64,000 nucleotides of DNA from Gracilibacillus ureilyticus. Its GTDB lineage: Bacteria > Bacillota > Bacilli > Bacillales > Amphibacillaceae. Below are positions 17,934-26,834 of this stretch, piece after piece. The stretch's first letter is position 1. The number at the start of each line of letters is the position of its first letter. The stretch is from NCBI RefSeq assembly GCF_900111195.1, contig NZ_FOGL01000002.1, positions 62,001 to 126,000 of the forward strand, read 5' to 3'. The notes beneath the pieces are model-generated. The model was not told the DNA's origin. It was given only the letters and a program-made list of their open reading frames with translations, and did not search any database. The position numbers and the translations under genes are program-made.

Positions 17934-19994
17934 TTGAAAAAGAATATATCCTTCTTAGTAATATTGTTTTTATCCATCTTGACTGCTCTGCCTTCTTTCG
18001 CACAATCGGAAGATGCTTACAAAGATATTTCAGACTCATCCTACAGAGAAGCGATAAATCATTTAGCATCTACAGGTGTATTAAACGGTATGCCAAATAA
18101 GAATTTTTATCCAGATCATGAGCTTACACGTGCAGAAGCTGCAGTAATGCTGAATCGTGGTTTTCAACTAGCAGAAATAAATCCAACTGTACCCTTAAAT
18201 CCAGATACTGAAAAAAAACTAACCTATCAGGACCCTCTTGCTGTCATTGACGAATCATTTACAATACCTACCGCTAAGAATCTTCAAGGTCACTGGGCAC
18301 TTGAAGAAATCGAAGGGTTGTTTAAAATTAGAGCGATCGAAGCGGAGCAGGAATACGATCCTGATCATAGTGTGACATACAAAGAATGGACCGATATGAT
18401 GGGGAAAGTGATTTTTGGAGCCCAACAGTCACTGGATTTTCAAAAAAACATGAGCGAGTATGGGTTTGTTTCAAAAGACAAAGCTCATCTTAATGAGGTG
18501 ATTACCCGCGGAGAAGCGGCAAAAAGTATGTATGATATATTATCAAATTCTGACTTTCAGATTGTTACAGTCTTTGCAACCTCCGATATTCACGGACATT
18601 TGCAGCCATATGTGCCGTCTGGTACAGAACAGGAAATTGGCGGCATTGCTAAAATGAGTCAGATAGTGAAAAAGTTTCGTGCTTCACATCCAGACACCCT
18701 TCTGCTTGATGCTGGTGATGCACCGTATAATACCAATATAGCGAACCTTTCAGAGGGAGCAGCTACAATAGAAGTAATGAATGAAATGGGTTATGACGCG
18801 ATGGTGTTAGGGAATCATGATTTTGATTTCCCGTTTTCTGTAATGGAGCGTAATGAAGGACTGGCGGAATTCCCCTTTTTATCAGCGAATACCAGATACA
18901 ATGGGGAGCACCCAAATTTCCTTGAATCCTATATAATGAAAGAAATAGAAGGTACAAGCATAGCTATTCTTGGAGTTACAGATGATCAAAGTCATCATTT
19001 TACTCATCCGAAGAACGTAGAAGGCATTACATTTGAAGACCACTTTACAGCAGCGGAAAATACAGTTCAGGAAATCAGAGAAGAAGCTGATATTGTGATT
19101 GGATTATCTCATCTTCACGGAGATAATAAAGTTTTGCCAACGAAAGTGGAGGGATTTGACTTGGTTATTGGCGGAGGGGAGGATATCGTTGACTTCCCGA
19201 AACAAATCGGTAATTCCTGGCTGATTTCTCCTGGAAAGCATGCTGAAACATTGAATCAAATCAACATTCATATGCTTGACGGGCAGATGCTAGGCTTCAA
19301 CTTCGCACATATTTTTATGACCGATAATCTTGAAAATGACCCTGCAGTAAACTCCATCATTGAAAAATACGAAAGTAAAATTGATGAAAAGATGAAAACA
19401 GTAGTGGGCGAGACAACAGTCGACTTAAATGGAGAGCGCGAAACAGTAAGATTAAAAGAGTCCAATTTAGCCAATGCAATCGCAGACAGTTTGCGGGCAT
19501 TAACCGGTGCGGACATTGCTTTGCAGAATGGCGGTGGGGTACGTGCCAGCATTCCTAAAGGTGAAATTACATTAGAACAAATCTATGGAGCTCTTCCATT
19601 TGATAATACAGTAGTTATGGTGGAAGCAAGCGGCCAGACAATTTGGAAGGCATTAGAACATGGGGTTGCTTCCTATCCGTCAGCCGCTGGAAGTTTCCTT
19701 CAGGTATCCGGACTTAGTTATACCATTGATCCTTCACAAAGTGAGGGGTCCAGAGTAGTGGAAGTTCTTATAGATGGAGAACAAATTGACTTGGAGAAGA
19801 CTTATACGGTCGCAGCAAATGACTTCTTAACAGGTGGTGGAGATTTATTTACAATGCTAAAGGAAGACACCGTGGAAGTATTACGGACAAAGCATTTCTT
19901 AAGGGACGCTTTTGCTGAATATGTGGAAGAGCAGGGTACTATTCTGCCAGAAGTGGAAGGGAGAATTGTTATTTTAAACGGGAAGCCGGAATAG
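17934..19994 (+). CDS. SLH-domain 5'-nucleotidase/UshA-like surface protein
   Basis: TTG 17934 is selected because AAAGGAG lies 8 bases before it; the frame upstream overlaps that site. The product of about 686 residues has a signal peptide (about 1-22), two SLH-like segments (YKDISDSSYREAINHLASTG; GHWALEEIEGLFKI) for cell-wall attachment, a metallophosphatase domain (about 205-440) and a 5'-nucleotidase C-terminal domain (about 485-670). DIHGH, LDAGDAP, GNHDFDF and GLSHLHG are present. The place of the usual GGHxH reads IGGGEDI, so metal-ligand His residues are missing. The substrate-side C-terminal motif NGGGVRASIPKG is normal. Members hydrolyse nucleotides or sugar phosphates outside the cell to gain phosphate and nucleosides. 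The upstream gene is also an exported phosphoesterase. Confidence 0.87.
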   Translation: MKKNISFLVILFLSILTALPSFAQSEDAYKDISDSSYREAINHLASTGVLNGMPNKNFYPDHELTRAEAAVMLNRGFQLAEINPTVPLNPDTEKKLTYQDPLAVIDESFTIPTAKNLQGHWALEEIEGLFKIRAIEAEQEYDPDHSVTYKEWTDMMGKVIFGAQQSLDFQKNMSEYGFVSKDKAHLNEVITRGEAAKSMYDILSNSDFQIVTVFATSDIHGHLQPYVPSGTEQEIGGIAKMSQIVKKFRASHPDTLLLDAGDAPYNTNIANLSEGAATIEVMNEMGYDAMVLGNHDFDFPFSVMERNEGLAEFPFLSANTRYNGEHPNFLESYIMKEIEGTSIAILGVTDDQSHHFTHPKNVEGITFEDHFTAAENTVQEIREEADIVIGLSHLHGDNKVLPTKVEGFDLVIGGGEDIVDFPKQIGNSWLISPGKHAETLNQINIHMLDGQMLGFNFAHIFMTDNLENDPAVNSIIEKYESKIDEKMKTVVGETTVDLNGERETVRLKESNLANAIADSLRALTGADIALQNGGGVRASIPKGEITLEQIYGALPFDNTVVMVEASGQTIWKALEHGVASYPSAAGSFLQVSGLSYTIDPSQSEGSRVVEVLIDGEQIDLEKTYTVAANDFLTGGGDLFTMLKEDTVEVLRTKHFLRDAFAEYVEEQGTILPEVEGRIVILNGKPE

Positions 19995-20026
19995 AATAGA
20001 AATTCCCTATGAGCAACTGCTGAAAA

Positions 20027-20057
20027 TGCCATTGCCTTTTGGGTAATGGCTTTTTAG
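20027..20057 (+). terminator. Terminator after the SLH nucleotidase gene
   Basis: GCCATTGCC and GGGTAATGGC pair around a TTTT loop and are followed by a T run. Confidence 0.75.
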
Positions 20058-20299
20058 GTATTTTGAGATTCACTTTTAATGAAATCCTATAAATATAAAC
20101 TGCACGCATAGTGTGAAGAATTCCCCTCAAATTCTTTATAGAAGTACAAATTCGATAGCAAATCTGCGGTGATTATTTTTTCCGGATCCATTCATTAGCC
20201 CCTTAGTGATAACTTCATACAAATTTTACAAAAAAACAGTCAGTTTTATAAATTGCTCCAATATAATAATTTCAGTATTTAAAAAAGGAGGAAACATGT

Positions 20300-20986
20300 A
20301 TGTCACCATTGTCTGCAAAGAACCGGAGAATCCGGATAAGTGCATTATCTTTTATGTTTTCTGGAATATTATTTGTGTTATACCCAGCCGTACGTCCCTT
20401 TTCTGATGAAACATCGCTAGAAGGTGCAACAGCTTTCGCATCTACAGAGTGGCTGGTTGCCCATATACTAGCAATGATCGCATTTACCCTGCTGCCAATT
20501 GGATTGCTTGGTATTCACTACTCCTTGGAAGGGACTCCTGTATTCACACTTACATATTGGACTTTGATAACATGCATATTAGGAGTAGGGTTGATCCTCC
20601 CTTTTTACGGTGGGGAAACATTTGGTCTGCAAGCTATCGGGGAGGAGGCAGTCTCTCAGCAATCAGCTGCCCTGATTAGTCAGGCAGAAACCGTTCGTTC
20701 AGGTACAGGGCTTGTTATGTTTGCGTTAGGGTTGCTATTGCTTGCCATCTTTGCAATCCTGCTGGCTGTGGCTTTCTGGAAATCAGGCAACTATACGAAA
20801 ATGAGTGGAATACCATTCGCGATAGGGATGTGCTTGTATCTTCCACAATTTTTCTTTAATCAGCCGGTTAGAATTTTCCACGGTTTATTGGTGGCAATTG
20901 GTTGTATATGGATAGCAGTTGATTTATGGAGAAGAAACCACAAAAGTATTGATCAGAAAGCGCCCCTAAAAACCCCAAGCTTTTAA
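20300..20986 (+). CDS. Integral membrane protein, unknown function
   Basis: A 228-residue protein with about six membrane segments (for example LSFMFSGILFVLYPAVRPF, WLVAHILAMIAFTLLPIGLLGIHY, FALGLLLLAIFAILLAVAFW and LLVAIGCIWIAVDLW, each about 18-24 residues) and a short basic C-terminal tail. AGGAGG lies 10 bases before the ATG. No catalytic or transport signature was recognised. Related proteins in Bacilli are annotated only as membrane proteins. The gene stands alone, with a TATAAT-type promoter region about 40 bases upstream (CCAATATAATAATT). Confidence 0.75.
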   Translation: MSPLSAKNRRIRISALSFMFSGILFVLYPAVRPFSDETSLEGATAFASTEWLVAHILAMIAFTLLPIGLLGIHYSLEGTPVFTLTYWTLITCILGVGLILPFYGGETFGLQAIGEEAVSQQSAALISQAETVRSGTGLVMFALGLLLLAIFAILLAVAFWKSGNYTKMSGIPFAIGMCLYLPQFFFNQPVRIFHGLLVAIGCIWIAVDLWRRNHKSIDQKAPLKTPSF

Positions 20987-21066
20987 GTGTTGGTGAACAG
21001 AACAAGGGAGAAGCAGCAATCGCTATTCCCTTCACGGAAATACAGTCAGTCAAAGTGATTTAAGAA

Positions 21067-21099
21067 GCCATTGCCGATTTGTTTGATAATGGCACTATT
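21067..21099 (+). terminator. Terminator after the membrane protein gene
   Basis: GCCATT (21067-21072) pairs with AATGGC (21088-21093), followed by ACTATTTTTTC. Confidence 0.55.
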
Positions 21100-21172
21100 T
21101 TTTCATAAGAGGTTTCTGCTCGTATATTCAACCTTAGACTGCTTTTGAAGTAGAAATGCGATCATTATCCTG

Positions 21173-21212
21173 CATATAGCCAATATTGGACTAGTGCCAA
21201 TATTGACTATAT
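21173..21212. repeat. Near-perfect 40-bp palindrome with two CCAATATTG cores
   Basis: CATATAGCCAATATTGG at the left mirrors GCCAATATTGACTATATG at the right around ACTAGT, with few mismatches; each half also contains the self-complementary core CAATATTG. It lies downstream of the minus-strand oxidoreductase gene. It could be its terminator, although no T run follows, or a protein-binding site. Confidence 0.6.
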
Positions 21213-21275
21213 GATTTCTCTCCTTTTACTCTACATTAGAATGAATAGTAGAGAGCTTTATATTAAATTATTTGA

Positions 21276-22175
21276 TTAGAATTCTTCCATCGTCAGCTCA
21301 TAATTCACTCCAGCTGCTGCACGGACACCATGGCCAGCCGAGATAATTAACTGCGCGGGGCCTGTCGATGTTTCACCCGCAGCATATATACCCTCTACAT
21401 TTGTTCTGCCTAAATTGTCGACAGTAATCCCAAGGTCCCCTTCCAGCTTACACCCTAGTGAACTGGCAAGGTTATTTGGCTGTTTCAGTTCTGTGGTAAC
21501 AAACCCGCCAGTTCTGCTTAGCTCAGTTCCATCTTCAAAAAATACTTTTGCTAATTTTCCGTCAGAACCGGATAAATGAGAAATCCTGTCTTCCTTAATT
21601 TTAAGTCCCTTACTCTTAAATAATCGCGCCTCATCTTCTGGTATTAGCTGCTTGCCATTTGTGCAAATAATTAAATCCTTACTCCATTGATATATCATTT
21701 TTGCCATATGGACAACATGTTCACTTTCACCAAAAAGTACCAATGGCTTGTCTCTTAACTCCCAGCCATCACAATAAGGACAGCTAAAGACACTTTTGCC
21801 ATAATAATCTTTCAATCCCTCTATATTTGGTAAGTTCTCCCTTAAACCAAAAGCAAGGATAACTTTCTTGCTGTAATACACCTTTTCTTGTCTTGTTGAA
21901 ATTTTGAAAAGTCCTTCTTTTTCTTTCTCAATTTTGTCTACAGTGGATTGCACGATTTCTGCGGAAGGATATTTGTGGATATCTTGCTGTGCCAGTTTCC
22001 TAAATTCTGTCGGTGTTACACCATCTCTTGTTATAAATCCATGTGATTCTTGTGTTACGGAGTTTCGTGCCTGGTTGTTGTCAAAAAGGATAACATTTCT
22101 ACGTGCTCTGCCTAAAACAAGTGAAGCGTTCAAACCTGCTGGACCTCCGCCAATAATGGCACAATCTAAAATCAT
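21276..22175 (-). CDS. Thioredoxin-reductase-like FAD/NAD(P)H oxidoreductase
   Basis: A 299-residue flavoprotein of the thioredoxin reductase family. The FAD dinucleotide fold GGGPAGLNASLVLGRA is at the N-terminus, the redox motif CPYCDG near residue 135, and the C-terminal FAD motif IYAAGETSTGPAQ near residue 264. The length is slightly under TrxB (about 310) and the NADPH motif is less canonical (VLFGESEHV instead of GxGxxA), so the acceptor may be other than thioredoxin. AAAGGAG precedes the ATG. It lies 60 bases downstream of an Rrf2-type regulator, and the 16-base string found before the regulator recurs inverted before this gene, which suggests shared control. A role in thiol or disulfide stress is a reasonable inference. 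Confidence 0.85.
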   Translation of the reverse strand: MILDCAIIGGGPAGLNASLVLGRARRNVILFDNNQARNSVTQESHGFITRDGVTPTEFRKLAQQDIHKYPSAEIVQSTVDKIEKEKEGLFKISTRQEKVYYSKKVILAFGLRENLPNIEGLKDYYGKSVFSCPYCDGWELRDKPLVLFGESEHVVHMAKMIYQWSKDLIICTNGKQLIPEDEARLFKSKGLKIKEDRISHLSGSDGKLAKVFFEDGTELSRTGGFVTTELKQPNNLASSLGCKLEGDLGITVDNLGRTNVEGIYAAGETSTGPAQLIISAGHGVRAAAGVNYELTMEEF

Positions 22176-22208
22176 ACATTTAGCTCCTTTATAGTTATTA
22201 AAGATATT

Positions 22209-22224
22209 TAAAGTCTATAATTAG
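22209..22224. promoter_or_regulatory. Putative Rrf2 operator, copy 1
   Basis: TAAAGTCTATAATTAG lies between the regulator gene and the oxidoreductase gene. Its exact reverse complement occurs at 22687-22702 before the regulator. Confidence 0.5.
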
Positions 22225-22234
22225 GTCAAAAAAA

Positions 22235-22675
22235 TTACTTAGCATCAAGGCGGATAGAGTCTCCTATATCTTTGTCAAATTGATTGGTAATCTGCTCTAT
22301 TGTTACTGAGCTTAGGTGCTCTTCCATTTTCCTCTCTGCTTCGTTCATTGCTTTTTCTATAAGGCAGTTTTGCCGATCATGTGGGGAGTTATCTAAGCTG
22401 CAATGGAATAAGGAAGATGTTCCTTCAATTGCCTGAATAATATCTAAAAATGTTATCTCATCAGCCTTTTTAATTAATTTATATCCACCGTTGACCCCTG
22501 TTACTGACTCAATAAAACCAGCTTTCACTAAATTAGTTAATACTTTCGAAAGGTAACTCGGTGAAACATGCTGAAACTCCGCCAGCGGCTTTACCCCAAT
22601 TGTTTTCCCTGATGGCAAAAGGGCTAAGTAAGCAATGGTGTGGAGGGCATAATTCGTTGCTTTGGAGTACTTCAC
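22235..22675 (-). CDS. Rrf2 family transcriptional regulator
   Basis: A 146-residue dimeric DNA-binding protein. The N-terminal winged helix is typical of Rrf2 proteins: YALHTIAYLAL, then LAEFQHVSPSYLSKVLTNLVKAGFIESVTGVNGGYKL. Two Cys in the C-terminal part (FHCSLDN and RQNCLIE) could sense redox change or hold a cluster, but the three-Cys pattern of NsrR/IscR is not complete. The start is GTG with AGGGGATGAG upstream. Rrf2 genes next to flavin oxidoreductases usually repress them until oxidants or electrophiles appear. A 16-base string before this gene is repeated, inverted, before the flavoprotein gene. Confidence 0.9.
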   Translation of the reverse strand: MKYSKATNYALHTIAYLALLPSGKTIGVKPLAEFQHVSPSYLSKVLTNLVKAGFIESVTGVNGGYKLIKKADEITFLDIIQAIEGTSSLFHCSLDNSPHDRQNCLIEKAMNEAERKMEEHLSSVTIEQITNQFDKDIGDSIRLDAK

Positions 22676-22686
22676 TATCTCATCCC

Positions 22687-22702
22687 CTAATTATAGACTT
22701 TA
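22687..22702. promoter_or_regulatory. Putative Rrf2 operator, copy 2
   Basis: CTAATTATAGACTTTA, the exact reverse complement of the string at 22209-22224. It lies a few bases upstream of the regulator ribosome binding site and in the region shared with the divergent dehydrogenase gene at 22836. Confidence 0.5.
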
Positions 22703-22835
22703 TGTATCTATAATATGTATTTAAACAGATTAAGTCAACAATAACGTTTTGGACAACGGTTTTATGAGCAAGTAACTTTAGCTTAACACCATAATTTGTT
22801 ATTTTTAGTGCAAGTTCAATTAAAGGAGTGGTTAT

Positions 22836-23855
22836 GTGGACAAAAATAAGCAAATTCTTTTAGCCAAAAGACCGAAAGGGACCCCTGATAAAGATACATT
22901 CAAATTTGCAGTAAAAGATATCATTAAGCCGAGAAGCGGAGAAGTTCTTATTCGCACATTGTATGTTTCTGTCGACCCGTATATGCGCGGGAGAATGATT
23001 GATGCACCGTCATATGTAGCCCCATTTGAATTAAACAAAGTAATTGATGGCGGGGCGATTGGTGAGGTGGTTACAAGCGAATCCTCCCACTTTTCAGAAG
23101 GCGATATTGTCATTGGCGGTTTCGGCTGGCAAACATATTATACAGCAAAAGAAGATGAAGTGAGGAAGATTGATAAAGACATCGCTCCAATATCAACACA
23201 TTTAGGTATTCTTGGTATGACAGGTCTGACGGCATACTTTGGATTACTTGAGATTGGTAAACCAAAAGAAGGGGAAACAGTAGTGGTCTCCGGGGCTGCA
23301 GGTGCAGTAGGCTCTGTTGTCGGTCAAATCGCCAAAATCAAAGGAGCAAAAGTTGTTGGAATTGCCGGGACAGATGAGAAAATTAAGTATTTAAAAGAAG
23401 AGCTTCACTTTGATGAAGCAATTAATTATAAAAAAACAGAGGATATAAAGCATGATTTAGCAAAGGCATGTCCTGACGGAGTAGATGTGTATTTCGATAA
23501 TGTAGGCGGCGACATATCGGATGCTGTATTTACATTGTTGAACAAATTCGCGCGAGTGTCGGTATGTGGTGCGATATCAAGTTATAATTTGGAGAAACAA
23601 GATGTCGGCCCGCGCGTGCAAACAGTATTAATTAAGAAAAGTGCGTTAATGCAAGGATTTACTGTCGGGGACTATTCAGAGCGGTTTAATGAAGGGGCAA
23701 CAAAACTTGCCCAATGGCTCAATGAAGGCAAATTATCGTATGAAGAAACAATGAAAGAAGGGTTTGAAAATATTCCTGATGCCTTTCTGGATTTATTCCG
23801 AGGAAATAATATTGGCAAATTACTCGTGAAAGTTGCTGAACCATCTAACGAATAG
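22836..23855 (+). CDS. NADP-dependent 2-alkenal reductase/CurA-like oxidoreductase
   Basis: A 339-residue medium-chain reductase of the leukotriene B4 dehydrogenase/CurA type (B. subtilis YfmJ-like). Visible marks: RTLYVSVDPYMRGRM near residue 44, GILGMTGLTAYFGLLEIG near 126, the nucleotide motif SGAAGAVGSVVGQIAK near 150, and FDNVGGDISDAV near 218. These enzymes reduce the double bond of alpha,beta-unsaturated aldehydes and ketones with NADPH, removing reactive electrophiles. The start is GTG behind AAAGGAG. It is divergent from the Rrf2 regulator and shares its upstream region, so a joint response to electrophiles is plausible. Confidence 0.92.
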   Translation: MDKNKQILLAKRPKGTPDKDTFKFAVKDIIKPRSGEVLIRTLYVSVDPYMRGRMIDAPSYVAPFELNKVIDGGAIGEVVTSESSHFSEGDIVIGGFGWQTYYTAKEDEVRKIDKDIAPISTHLGILGMTGLTAYFGLLEIGKPKEGETVVVSGAAGAVGSVVGQIAKIKGAKVVGIAGTDEKIKYLKEELHFDEAINYKKTEDIKHDLAKACPDGVDVYFDNVGGDISDAVFTLLNKFARVSVCGAISSYNLEKQDVGPRVQTVLIKKSALMQGFTVGDYSERFNEGATKLAQWLNEGKLSYEETMKEGFENIPDAFLDLFRGNNIGKLLVKVAEPSNE

Positions 23856-23876
23856 ATCGTAATTTAACCATACATG

Positions 23877-23912
23877 AAAAACAGCTCTTAACGCAGTGAG
23901 GGCTGTTTTCTT
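23877..23912 (+). terminator. Terminator after the CurA-like gene
   Basis: AAAACAGC (23878-23885) pairs with GCTGTTTT (23902-23909), with an inner CT/AG extension. Confidence 0.65.
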
Positions 23913-24056
23913 GCTATTGGCATAATTAAAACAATGCTCGGCAAAACACCTGATCATGTTAAGTTTTTGTAAATAGGATTGAAACATAATTATACACTAT
24001 GTTACCCTTTGATATAGAATTCCGATATTGACATTCGAAAACAGGAGGTTTTACTT

Positions 24057-24365
24057 TTGGAAGACCGAGTATTAAGAAAACTTTTTCTGGGATTTATTCA
24101 AATTCATATCCTGCATCATGCGAAGGAACACCCGATATTCGGATTGTGGATGTTAGAAGAGCTTCGGGAACATGGCTACAATATTAGCTCAGGTACTCTT
24201 TATCCAATCCTTCACTCGATGGAAACAGATGGACTGTTAGAGAAAGAAGAAAAGAATGTGGAAGGTAAAATCCGGAAATATTACAGAGCAACAGAAAAAG
24301 GTGAAGCTGTACTAAAGGAAGCTAGAGCAAAAGCTTATGAACTTTTCAAAGAGATTAAAGATTAA
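24057..24365 (+). CDS. PadR family transcriptional regulator
   Basis: A 102-residue winged-helix regulator. The PadR signature is clear: FGLWMLEELREHGYNISSGTLYPILHSMETDGLLEKEEK, followed by the wing KIRKYYRATEKGE and a short dimerisation helix. The start is TTG behind AGGAGG. The next gene, 17 bases downstream, is a chromate transporter, and PadR genes are frequent partners of chrA in Firmicutes. It probably represses the pair until a signal, perhaps chromate or oxidants, releases it. Confidence 0.9.
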   Translation: MEDRVLRKLFLGFIQIHILHHAKEHPIFGLWMLEELREHGYNISSGTLYPILHSMETDGLLEKEEKNVEGKIRKYYRATEKGEAVLKEARAKAYELFKEIKD

Positions 24366-24382
24366 CAATTAAAGGAGATGAT

Positions 24383-25573
24383 ATGATGAATAATGACAAA
24401 GGACTATTGAGGACTTTGATGGAAATTTTAATGGTATCTACAAGGCTCGGATTTTCTTCATTTGGAGGGCCTGTTGCCCATCTTGGTTATTTCCATGAAG
24501 AATATATCCGCAGGCGAAGGTGGATGGATGAAAAAAGCTATGCAGACTTAGTTGCGCTTTGCCAGTTTCTACCCGGTCCTGCCAGCAGTCAGGTTGGAAT
24601 CGGGATCGGTGTAATGCGTGCAGGCCTCTTAGGGGGATTCATTTCATTTCTTGGCTTTACCTTGCCATCGGTTTTTGCACTGATTATTTTTGCTTTGTTA
24701 CTGCAAAGCTTTGATGTGGCTGATGCAGGCTGGATTCATGGATTGAAAATTGTAGCAGTTGCGGTAGTGGCACATGCCATTTTAGGAATGGCCCAGAAAC
24801 TGACACCCGATTTAAAAAGAAAAGCAATCGCATTATTAGCGTTGGTCATTACTTTATTATGGCAGGCAACATTTTCACAAGTAGGTGTGATCCTGATTTC
24901 TGCACTTATTGGTTTTATTATTTACAAGCATCAGAAGGACGATTCTGAAACAAGTGTAAGAGTGCCCTTGTCAAAAAATTTCGCGATTCTCTGTCTCTTA
25001 CTTTTCTTTGGTTTGCTTATTTTACTGCCAATTTTAAGAGAAGTAACCTCAAGTAATTGGATTGCCATGTTCGACAGTTTCTATCGTTCCGGTTCCTTGG
25101 TATTTGGTGGCGGGCATGTTGTTTTACCATTACTTGAACAGGAAGTTGTGCCAACAGGATGGATGAGTGAAGAAACTTTTCTTGCTGGTTATGGTGCTGC
25201 ACAGGCCGTTCCTGGCCCATTGTTCACATTTGCTGCCTATTTAGGTGCTGTTATGAATGGTTGGACTGGTGGTCTTGTCGCAACTGTAGCCATTTTTCTT
25301 CCGGCATTTTTGCTCATCTTTGGAGCATTGCCATTCTGGGACAGTCTGCGTCGCAATCCTAAGATAAAAGGTGCGCTAATGGGTGTGAATGCAGCCGTAG
25401 TAGGGATTTTGATTTCCGCATTTTACGATCCGATCTGGACAAGCTCCATTTTAGCGCCAATTGATTTTGCCTTTGCAGCAGTATTATTTAGTATGTTAGT
25501 TTTCTGGAAGCTTCCACCATGGGTAATTGTGGTGACAGGAGCAGCAGGCGGCACATTAATGACATTTATCTAA
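24383..25573 (+). CDS. chrA: ChrA family chromate transporter
   Basis: A 396-residue membrane protein with the two CHR domains of long-chain ChrA. The signature FSSFGGPVAHLGYFHEEYI is near residue 20 with FLPGPASSQVGIGIG near 62, and the second half repeats the idea with FGGGHVVLPLLEQEVV near 242 and AVPGPLFTFAAYLG near 272. About ten hydrophobic segments are visible. These proteins export chromate, probably by proton motive force. AAAGGAG precedes two possible in-frame ATG codons (24383 and 24386). It forms an operon with the PadR regulator. The name states family membership; chromate resistance in this organism is not shown. Confidence 0.9.
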   Translation: MMNNDKGLLRTLMEILMVSTRLGFSSFGGPVAHLGYFHEEYIRRRRWMDEKSYADLVALCQFLPGPASSQVGIGIGVMRAGLLGGFISFLGFTLPSVFALIIFALLLQSFDVADAGWIHGLKIVAVAVVAHAILGMAQKLTPDLKRKAIALLALVITLLWQATFSQVGVILISALIGFIIYKHQKDDSETSVRVPLSKNFAILCLLLFFGLLILLPILREVTSSNWIAMFDSFYRSGSLVFGGGHVVLPLLEQEVVPTGWMSEETFLAGYGAAQAVPGPLFTFAAYLGAVMNGWTGGLVATVAIFLPAFLLIFGALPFWDSLRRNPKIKGALMGVNAAVVGILISAFYDPIWTSSILAPIDFAFAAVLFSMLVFWKLPPWVIVVTGAAGGTLMTFI

Positions 25574-25958
25574 AACGAGGATGGGACATAACGACCATGT
25601 TCCGCTCAAAACACGAATGTTAGAAAAAAATTAATGCACATTATAGGGATACTGTGCATTAAAGTGGTATGATGTTATGTGCTATACTGCCACTTGATGA
25701 AGCGGGTTTCTTCAGCAAGTTAGCTGAAGCCGTCCCCATGGTAAAGAAGACACTGCGAAAGCGCATTTTGCTTGAGTAGATGTCGCACTTATGCCCTTGG
25801 GTGAAAGCGAAGCAATCGGACGAAGCGGTGGTATTTCACTCTAAATATTTCAAAGTTACTCTCTTCTGGTTATTGTATAGTTTCCCTAAAATGTGCAATG
25901 AAAATGGAAATAGAGTTCCTAATATGCTTTTGTTCTTCTATGAATATTTGATTTCCTT
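25574..25958. repeat. Intergenic region with a copy of the dispersed palindromic repeat (about 25679-25840)
   Basis: The repeat starts GCTATACTGCCACT and ends AAGCGGTGGTAT, nearly inverted ends. Inside are AAGCCGTCCCCATGG, GCACTTATGCCCTTGGG and GAAAGCGAAGC, which also occur in the copies at 33.2 and 53.3 kb. Before it are GATGGGACATAAC, a string common in Firmicute intergenic repeats, and the small inverted pair TAATGCACA/TGTGCATTA (about 25632-25662). No gene is supported. Confidence 0.7.
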
Positions 25959-26675
25959 CTACTCGTTTTCTTTTAAACAATTTTCGATAAATTCGAAGAT
26001 GCTGGCTGCTTCAATGCCACGTCTGCCCCAATCATGAAAAAAGTATAAAACTTGTCCGTGTACACCAGTTTCAGCGGGGTCTGTATCAATGCAAAGATAG
26101 TCCCCGCCTCCATTTTCTGCAATAGGTACCCACCCTGAGTTCCAGAGCACTTGCTTAAGCTCTTTATCAATATCTGCTTCTAAACCGTCATCCGGGTCAA
26201 ATTCTTCCTGTAAAAACTCCCAAAAATGAATAATTTCAGAGATCGGAGACAAAGTTAAGTTTCTGACAATTGGGTATGTTCCCGGTACCCAATCCTGTCC
26301 GTTGTATATTCTGTAAAAGCTTTTAACCTCTTCCGGAAGAGTAATCTTTAATGTATTTTCCAAAAGCTGAAGCTCTTTATCACTTGCACCTGGCTGAAGA
26401 TTTAGTGACGCTTTAGAGTTTTCATTGATTAATGACCCTTTTTCAATGATACGCTGCCACAACTTTTCCGCTTTAGCCATATTTTTTTCACCACAATTCT
26501 CTATATCATTTATCTTGTTACCTTCTTCATCAATTTGATAACTGCCTCCACCGAAGTGCCAGCCTTTGCTTTCAACAAATGCAATAAATTCATCCCAAAA
26601 TCGATCATGCATTAAATCTTCCTCATTATTTGTATAAATACATCCGTTTATTTCCACACCAAACGGTCGTTTCAA
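25959..26675 (-). CDS. SMI1/KNR4 (SUKH) domain protein
   Basis: A 238-residue cytosolic protein. The C-terminal two thirds are a SUKH domain: PGASDKELQLLENTLKITLPEEVKSFYRIYNGQ (about 97-130), then WVPIAENGGGDYLCIDTDP near 183 and a terminal helix. The first 60 residues form a separate small domain (FWDEFIAFVESKGWHFGGGSYQ). SUKH proteins are often immunity proteins against polymorphic toxins, but many stand alone; no toxin gene is visible next to it. The start is TTG behind GGGAGGAG. Confidence 0.8.
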   Translation of the reverse strand: MKRPFGVEINGCIYTNNEEDLMHDRFWDEFIAFVESKGWHFGGGSYQIDEEGNKINDIENCGEKNMAKAEKLWQRIIEKGSLINENSKASLNLQPGASDKELQLLENTLKITLPEEVKSFYRIYNGQDWVPGTYPIVRNLTLSPISEIIHFWEFLQEEFDPDDGLEADIDKELKQVLWNSGWVPIAENGGGDYLCIDTDPAETGVHGQVLYFFHDWGRRGIEAASIFEFIENCLKENE

Positions 26676-26834
26676 ATATATCTCCTCCCATAAACCTTTC
26701 TGACATTACTCTGTACTATTATAGTATTTTCCATTATTTAAGAAAACTTTTAAAAATTAGGGTGTAAAAAATTTTATAACATGATAGATTCGAAATGTAG
26801 CAGAAAAAGGAATGAAGAAAGGATGAATGATTAT

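Noticed and set aside
25959-26675. Toxin-immunity locus around the SUKH protein
   Set aside because: No polymorphic toxin, secretion marker or other immunity gene lies in the adjacent sequence.
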